16,047 nucleotides of DNA from Flavicella sp049625305. Lineage in GTDB: Bacteria; Bacteroidota; Bacteroidia; Flavobacteriales; Flavobacteriaceae. The stretch lies in the NCBI GenBank assembly GCA_049625305.1, contig JBMZVD010000051.1, positions 1 through 16,047 of the forward strand, in the 5' to 3' direction. The notes under the pieces are model-generated. The model ran no database searches, was not told where the DNA came from, and was given only the letters and a program-made list of their open reading frames with translations. Shown here one piece after another: positions 12,844 to 16,047 of the stretch (the first letter of the stretch is position 1; every line of letters starts with the position of its first letter). The translations under genes and the position numbers were made by a program.

Positions 12844-13797
12844 TCAATATTTTTTTAAAAGTCCTTTTATAAATCCCGTTCCGTAACCGTAAAACTGAAC
12901 TGAAGTTGTAGCAATAGACAACAGAGCCACCTTTAGACTTTTACTCTGTTGAAAAACGACAAGAAAAAGTGCTATATAATATATTGCATAGACAATTACA
13001 CCTATAAAGATACCTAAGTAAGACAGCAAAAAAGTTCCTAAAAGCCCCAACAAAAAAAAGCTCGGAAATAGATAAGTGATTTTTGCTGTTCCCGGAAATC
13101 TTTTGTTTAGGAAAGGTCTCGCAGAACCAAAGGCATGTGTCTGTTTGTAAAACTGTTGAAGGGTTGTTCTTCTTTTGTGATACACAAAAGCGTCAACTAA
13201 AAGCTGGGTTTGAAAACCAGCTTCCCAAAGTCGAAATGTTAAATCGATGTCTTCACCAACTTTTAAGTCAGAAAATCCTTGAGTTTTCTCAAATGCTTTC
13301 TTTGATATCCCTAGGTTAAAACTTCTAGGTTGGAATCTTCCAACACTCTTGTTTTTCCCTCTAATACCTCCTGTTGTCAACAGGGAAGTCATCGAATAAT
13401 TAATTGCTTTTTGAATATTTGTAAAACTATCGTGAGCAGCGTCGGGACCACCAAAAGCATCGGTGTAATTTTTGTTTAGTTTTTGATAAACTATCTCTAA
13501 GTACTGCTCAGGGATAATACAGTCTGAATCAAAAATCACAAAATAGTTTCCTAGTGCCTTTTGCATTCCAAAGTTTCTACTTTTTCCTGCTCCTTGATTA
13601 TGAGTATAAAAATATCGCAATTGCAATTGTGATTTGTACCCCGCTACAATTGCTTCACTTTTCTCAGTTGAACCATCCTCCACCACAATAACTTCAAAAG
13701 GATGAGCAAAAGTTTGCAAAGTCAAACTCCGTAATAATTCATCGACTTCATTAGGTCTGTTGTATACCGGAACAATTATTGAAAATACTATATCCAT
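12844..13797 (-). CDS. Family 2 glycosyltransferase with C-terminal membrane segments
   Basis: The 317-residue protein has the GT-A fold of family 2. The nucleotide-binding start is FSIIVPVYNRPNEV (5-18), followed by VVVEDGST-type residues (38-44), NQGAGKSRNFG (67-77) and the metal-binding D-S-D at 90-92. The acceptor or catalytic region GEDIDLTFRLWEAGF (181-195) includes Glu182-Asp183. Two hydrophobic helices, at about 242-262 and 264-284, anchor the C-terminus in the membrane, so sugar transfer probably occurs at the inner face of the cytoplasmic membrane onto a lipid or polysaccharide. Donor and acceptor cannot be inferred. It lies downstream of the fabI terminator with only 62 bases of upstream space and probably has its own, weak-looking promoter. 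Confidence 0.92.
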   Translation of the reverse strand: MDIVFSIIVPVYNRPNEVDELLRSLTLQTFAHPFEVIVVEDGSTEKSEAIVAGYKSQLQLRYFYTHNQGAGKSRNFGMQKALGNYFVIFDSDCIIPEQYLEIVYQKLNKNYTDAFGGPDAAHDSFTNIQKAINYSMTSLLTTGGIRGKNKSVGRFQPRSFNLGISKKAFEKTQGFSDLKVGEDIDLTFRLWEAGFQTQLLVDAFVYHKRRTTLQQFYKQTHAFGSARPFLNKRFPGTAKITYLFPSFFLLGLLGTFLLSYLGIFIGVIVYAIYYIALFLVVFQQSKSLKVALLSIATTSVQFYGYGTGFIKGLLKKY

Positions 13798-13857
13798 AGA
13801 TGCTACTAGAAAGGGCTAATATACAAAACCTAATGTGTGAAAAACTTAGAAAACACC

Positions 13858-13899
13858 AAAAAAAAATGCAAATTGACAATAAAATCAATTTGCATTTTT
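13858..13899 (-). terminator. Rho-independent terminator of fabI
   Basis: Perfect 15-bp arms AAAAATGCAAATTGA (13862-13876) and TCAATTTGCATTTTT (13885-13899) enclose an 8-base loop. On the minus strand they are followed by nine U (13866 down to 13858). It lies 19 bases after the fabI stop. Confidence 0.92.
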
Positions 13900-13918
13900 A
13901 AAATGTTTGGTATCGTGT

Positions 13919-14737
13919 TTATGCTTCTTCGTCAACAAATTTTGACATCACAGCAGTACTTACACCCACATTAGAGAATCCTCCGTCGTGGAACAAGTTT
14001 TGCATTGTAACCTTTTTTGTCAAATCTGAGAACAATGATATTGTATAATCTGCACAATCTGCAGCAGTTGCGTTTCCTAGAGGAGACATATCTGATGCAT
14101 AATTGATAAATCCATCAAACCCTTTCACACCACTACCTGCAGTTGTAGGAGTTGGTGATTGAGAAATTGTATTTACACGTACATTGTGATCTCTACCAAA
14201 GAAATAGCCAAAACTACGAGCAACAGACTCTAAATATGCTTTGTTATCAGCCATATCATTATAATCAGGAAAAACACGTTGTGCCGCCATGTAAGTCAAA
14301 GCAACAATTGACCCCCATTCACTCATAGCTTGCTTGTTGTATAACAAATTCATCACTCTATGAAAGGACAAAGCAGAAATATCAAAACCTTTGTGTGTAA
14401 AGTCATAGTTAGAATCAGTATAATGTTTTGCTTTTCTTACGTTCAAAGACATTCCAATAGAATGCAAAACAAAATCGATTTTCCCACCTAAAATTTCAAC
14501 AGACTTGTCGATTAAGTTAGACAAATCATCCATAGATGTTGCGTCAGCTGGAATTACTTGAGAACCTGTTTTTTCTGCTAGTTCATTGATTGTTCCCATA
14601 CGCATAGCGATAGGTGCATTTGTCAAAACAAAAGTCGCTCCCTCTTCATGAGCGCGTTCTGCAACTTTCCAAGCTATAGAATTTGAATCCAATGCGCCAA
14701 AAATAATACCTCGTTTTCCTTTCAGTAAATTGTACAT
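13919..14737 (-). CDS. fabI: Enoyl-[acyl-carrier-protein] reductase, FabI
   Basis: FabI catalyses the last, NAD(P)H-dependent reduction of each fatty-acid elongation cycle. The 272-residue SDR protein begins MYNLLKGKRGIIFGALDSNSIAWKVA, the FabI form of the dinucleotide-binding loop. LHSIG is at 91-95. The active-site Tyr149 and Tyr159 and Lys166 have the same spacing (10 and 7) as Tyr146, Tyr156 and Lys163 of E. coli FabI. The substrate loop is SQSPTPTTAGSGVKGFDGF. It has its own promoter (-7 box at 14813-14820) and terminator, hence a single-gene unit. The leader of about 70 nt contains the palindrome AAGTGTACACTT. Confidence 0.96.
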   Translation of the reverse strand: MYNLLKGKRGIIFGALDSNSIAWKVAERAHEEGATFVLTNAPIAMRMGTINELAEKTGSQVIPADATSMDDLSNLIDKSVEILGGKIDFVLHSIGMSLNVRKAKHYTDSNYDFTHKGFDISALSFHRVMNLLYNKQAMSEWGSIVALTYMAAQRVFPDYNDMADNKAYLESVARSFGYFFGRDHNVRVNTISQSPTPTTAGSGVKGFDGFINYASDMSPLGNATAADCADYTISLFSDLTKKVTMQNLFHDGGFSNVGVSTAVMSKFVDEEA

Positions 14738-14786
14738 AATATATTAATTGTTATTGTGTCTTAAAAAGTAATTTTAGTTGAAATGT

Positions 14787-14798
14787 AAGTGTACACTT
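14787..14798. promoter_or_regulatory. Palindrome AAGTGTACACTT in the fabI leader
   Basis: A perfect 12-bp palindrome lies about 10-20 bases downstream of the predicted fabI transcription start, between the -7 box and the ATG. A looser outer pair ATGTAA/TTACAT lies around it. Position and symmetry suit a dimeric repressor of fatty-acid synthesis, but no regulator is identified here. Confidence 0.35.
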
Positions 14799-14812
14799 CA
14801 ATTTTACATCGG

Positions 14813-14820
14813 CAAATATA
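14813..14820 (-). promoter_or_regulatory. Promoter -7 box of fabI
   Basis: TATATTTG (minus strand, 14820 down to 14813) matches TAnnTTTG. The start would be near 14807, giving a leader of about 70 nt. Confidence 0.55.
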
Positions 14821-14865
14821 ATAAACATTGTCTAATAAAGAACTAAGAAATAAAAAAGCTGAAAA

Positions 14866-15147
14866 TCAATCAATCTCTTCAAAATCTACGTAATCACCTA
14901 CATTGTTTGAACTTGATTGCGATTTTTTTTGGGGTTTTTTATCAATGGTAGTTTCACCAACCTTCCCTGATTTTTCGTAATTCGAATGTGAATTTTGAAA
15001 CTGCTGTTGGGCACGTTCTTGTGCTTTTTTTACTGCATTTTTCAGTAACCAAGGAAACAAAGTCCTTGACAAAAACCGCAAGCCGTAAAGCACTAATAAC
15101 ATGATTATTAAAGTACGCATAAAACCTATAATACCTGCTTCCTCCAT
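14866..15147 (-). CDS. DUF4834 family small membrane protein
   Basis: The 93-residue protein has one hydrophobic helix at about residues 10-27 (MRTLIIMLLVLYGLRFL). A basic stretch with possible helix-coil character follows (LKNAVKKAQERAQQQFQ), then a polar, Ser/Lys-rich, probably disordered tail ending DYVDFEEID. That layout and ending match DUF4834, a family of unknown function found in Bacteroidota. It is divergent from the beta-barrel gene at 15245 and lies upstream of fabI, separated from it by 128 bases that contain the fabI promoter. A -7-like TATTTTTG at 15176-15169 could drive it. Confidence 0.82.
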   Translation of the reverse strand: MEEAGIIGFMRTLIIMLLVLYGLRFLSRTLFPWLLKNAVKKAQERAQQQFQNSHSNYEKSGKVGETTIDKKPQKKSQSSSNNVGDYVDFEEID

Positions 15148-15168
15148 GATGTTAAATCAATTTTATGG

Positions 15169-15225
15169 CAAAAATAACAATTTAAGCTTTACGAGTACGT
15201 TGCTATTAATAAAATATTATCTTTG
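15169..15225. promoter_or_regulatory. Divergent promoter region for the DUF4834 gene and the beta-barrel gene
   Basis: The minus strand has TATTTTTG (15176 down to 15169), 21 bases before the DUF4834 ATG. The plus strand has TATCTTTG (15218-15225), 19 bases before the ATG at 15245. Both match TAnnTTTG. No good -33 TTG is seen for either. Confidence 0.45.
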
Positions 15226-15244
15226 ACGATTATTTTACCCCTTG

Positions 15245-16047
15245 ATGAAAAATTTATTTAGGTTCATACTTTTTATATTGGTATGTGCAAAGACTACTGC
15301 ACAGTATACCGATATTATCAATTCTAATAGACCTGGACATACGGAAAATGCTTATAGTATTGGTAAAAACATCATTCAAATAGAGAATGGGGTCTCCTTA
15401 ATTTTTAACAAATACAATCATAGCCCTTTACAATTATCTTATCAAAATAATTTGAACATTCGAAGTGGAATCTTGTTCGAACAAATAGAAGTAAAAGCTG
15501 AGTTTGTACATGGAATTCAGAATATTGTACCAATCAAATTCAAGTACAACCTTTACAACACCAATCCATCTCCAATTTATAGCTATCTAGATAATACTAT
15601 TGAGTTTAAAAATATTGGATTCAAGTTTTTAGCATACGATCACAAAATAAAAAATCACAATGATGAAATCAGAAGTTGGAATAAAAGAACCGCATTTAAT
15701 TGGTCAAAATTTATACCTTCTATAGCTATTAAAGCGGAATACATTAATCGCAAAAAATCTGATGGTTTTGAAGGTATTGGGGCAAGTATTTTACTACACC
15801 ACAAAGTTAACTCGATTTGGAACATACTTTCTAACTTTGGCTATAATATTTCTAAAAATGGAGTCAATGCAGAATATGTAGCAAGTATCTCTACAAATTA
15901 TGCGTTCAATAACAATTGGTCTTCCTTTGCCGAAACTTACAATATAATCACAGAAACTAAAAACACTTATCAAATTGCATTTGGTTTTGCTTATTTAGTC
16001 TCTAAAAACTTACAAATTGATTTTTCATCCAGAATTTCCTATTTTGA
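15245..16047 (+). CDS. Outer-membrane beta-barrel protein, transporter/Phenol_MetA_deg-like (3' end outside window)
   Basis: Translation from the ATG at 15245 gives MKNLFRFILFILVCAKTTAQ, a typical signal peptide with likely cleavage around residue 20. The segment SNRPGHTENAYSIGKNIIQI follows, the start of a family often annotated as transporter or putative MetA-pathway protein in Bacteroidota (compare the usual TDRPDQTES-like opening). The remaining 220 or so residues alternate short polar turns with amphipathic strands (for example FIPSIAIKAEYINRK, AEYVASISTNYAFNNNWSSFAETYNI), as expected of an outer-membrane barrel. The frame is open to base 16047, so 267 codons are visible and the C-terminus is missing. 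No substrate can be inferred. Family assignment is moderate; the outer-membrane prediction is firmer. Confidence 0.82.
   Translation, partial: MKNLFRFILFILVCAKTTAQYTDIINSNRPGHTENAYSIGKNIIQIENGVSLIFNKYNHSPLQLSYQNNLNIRSGILFEQIEVKAEFVHGIQNIVPIKFKYNLYNTNPSPIYSYLDNTIEFKNIGFKFLAYDHKIKNHNDEIRSWNKRTAFNWSKFIPSIAIKAEYINRKKSDGFEGIGASILLHHKVNSIWNILSNFGYNISKNGVNAEYVASISTNYAFNNNWSSFAETYNIITETKNTYQIAFGFAYLVSKNLQIDFSSRISYF

Overview
The window is AT-rich chromosomal DNA from a member of the Bacteroidota, most probably Flavobacteriia. The evidence is the flavobacterial style of the proteins, the recurrent -7 promoter element TAnnTTTG typical of the phylum, few Shine-Dalgarno sequences, and the small Bacteroidota-specific families DUF2061 and DUF4834. 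Gene content is mostly housekeeping. I see no mobile element, rRNA, tRNA or CRISPR array.

Region 1 (1-3150, minus strand) is sulfate assimilation. A DUF2061 membrane protein, cysH, cysD and the start of cysN (which runs off the left edge) form one operon. Upstream lies an Rrf2-family regulator with a cysteine cluster. A 21-bp motif ACCCTA-N9-TAG(G/A)NT occurs three times: just after the cys operon -7 box, about 100 bp further upstream, and over the rrf2 -33 box. I propose it as the regulator's operator.

Region 2 (3150-10969) is methionine and SAM synthesis. The minus-strand operon metX, thrA (fused aspartokinase-homoserine dehydrogenase) and a metZ-like sulfhydrylase gene sits behind a textbook SAM-I (S-box) riboswitch at 7906-8010. 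metY (minus) lies upstream and ends in a strong terminator. metK (plus) is divergent from metY and carries a compact SAM-II-type aptamer in its leader at 9571-9621. Two unrelated SAM-sensing RNAs thus lie on opposite strands 1.6 kb apart, flanking metY.

The pathway is nearly continuous. Sulfate is activated by CysDN and reduced by CysH; sulfite reductase and APS kinase are not visible. Sulfide is then joined to activated homoserine, made by ThrA and MetX, through MetY and/or MetZ. MetK makes SAM, which feeds back on metX-thrA-metZ and probably on metK.

Region 3 (11000-12806, plus) holds a fumarylacetoacetate-hydrolase-family gene with a strong terminator, then udk (uridine kinase) directly followed by a DivIC/FtsB-like division gene. 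Region 4 (12844-15147, minus) has a membrane-anchored GT2 glycosyltransferase, fabI with its terminator, and a DUF4834 gene. Region 5 (15245-end, plus) is the start of an outer-membrane beta-barrel protein cut by the window edge.

The one gene-free stretch over 300 bases (7827-8141) is filled by the metY terminator, the metX promoter, the SAM-I aptamer and a 24-bp palindrome. The 296-base metY-metK gap holds two divergent promoters and the SAM-II aptamer. Nothing here looks like a wholly new system. The most interesting material is regulatory.
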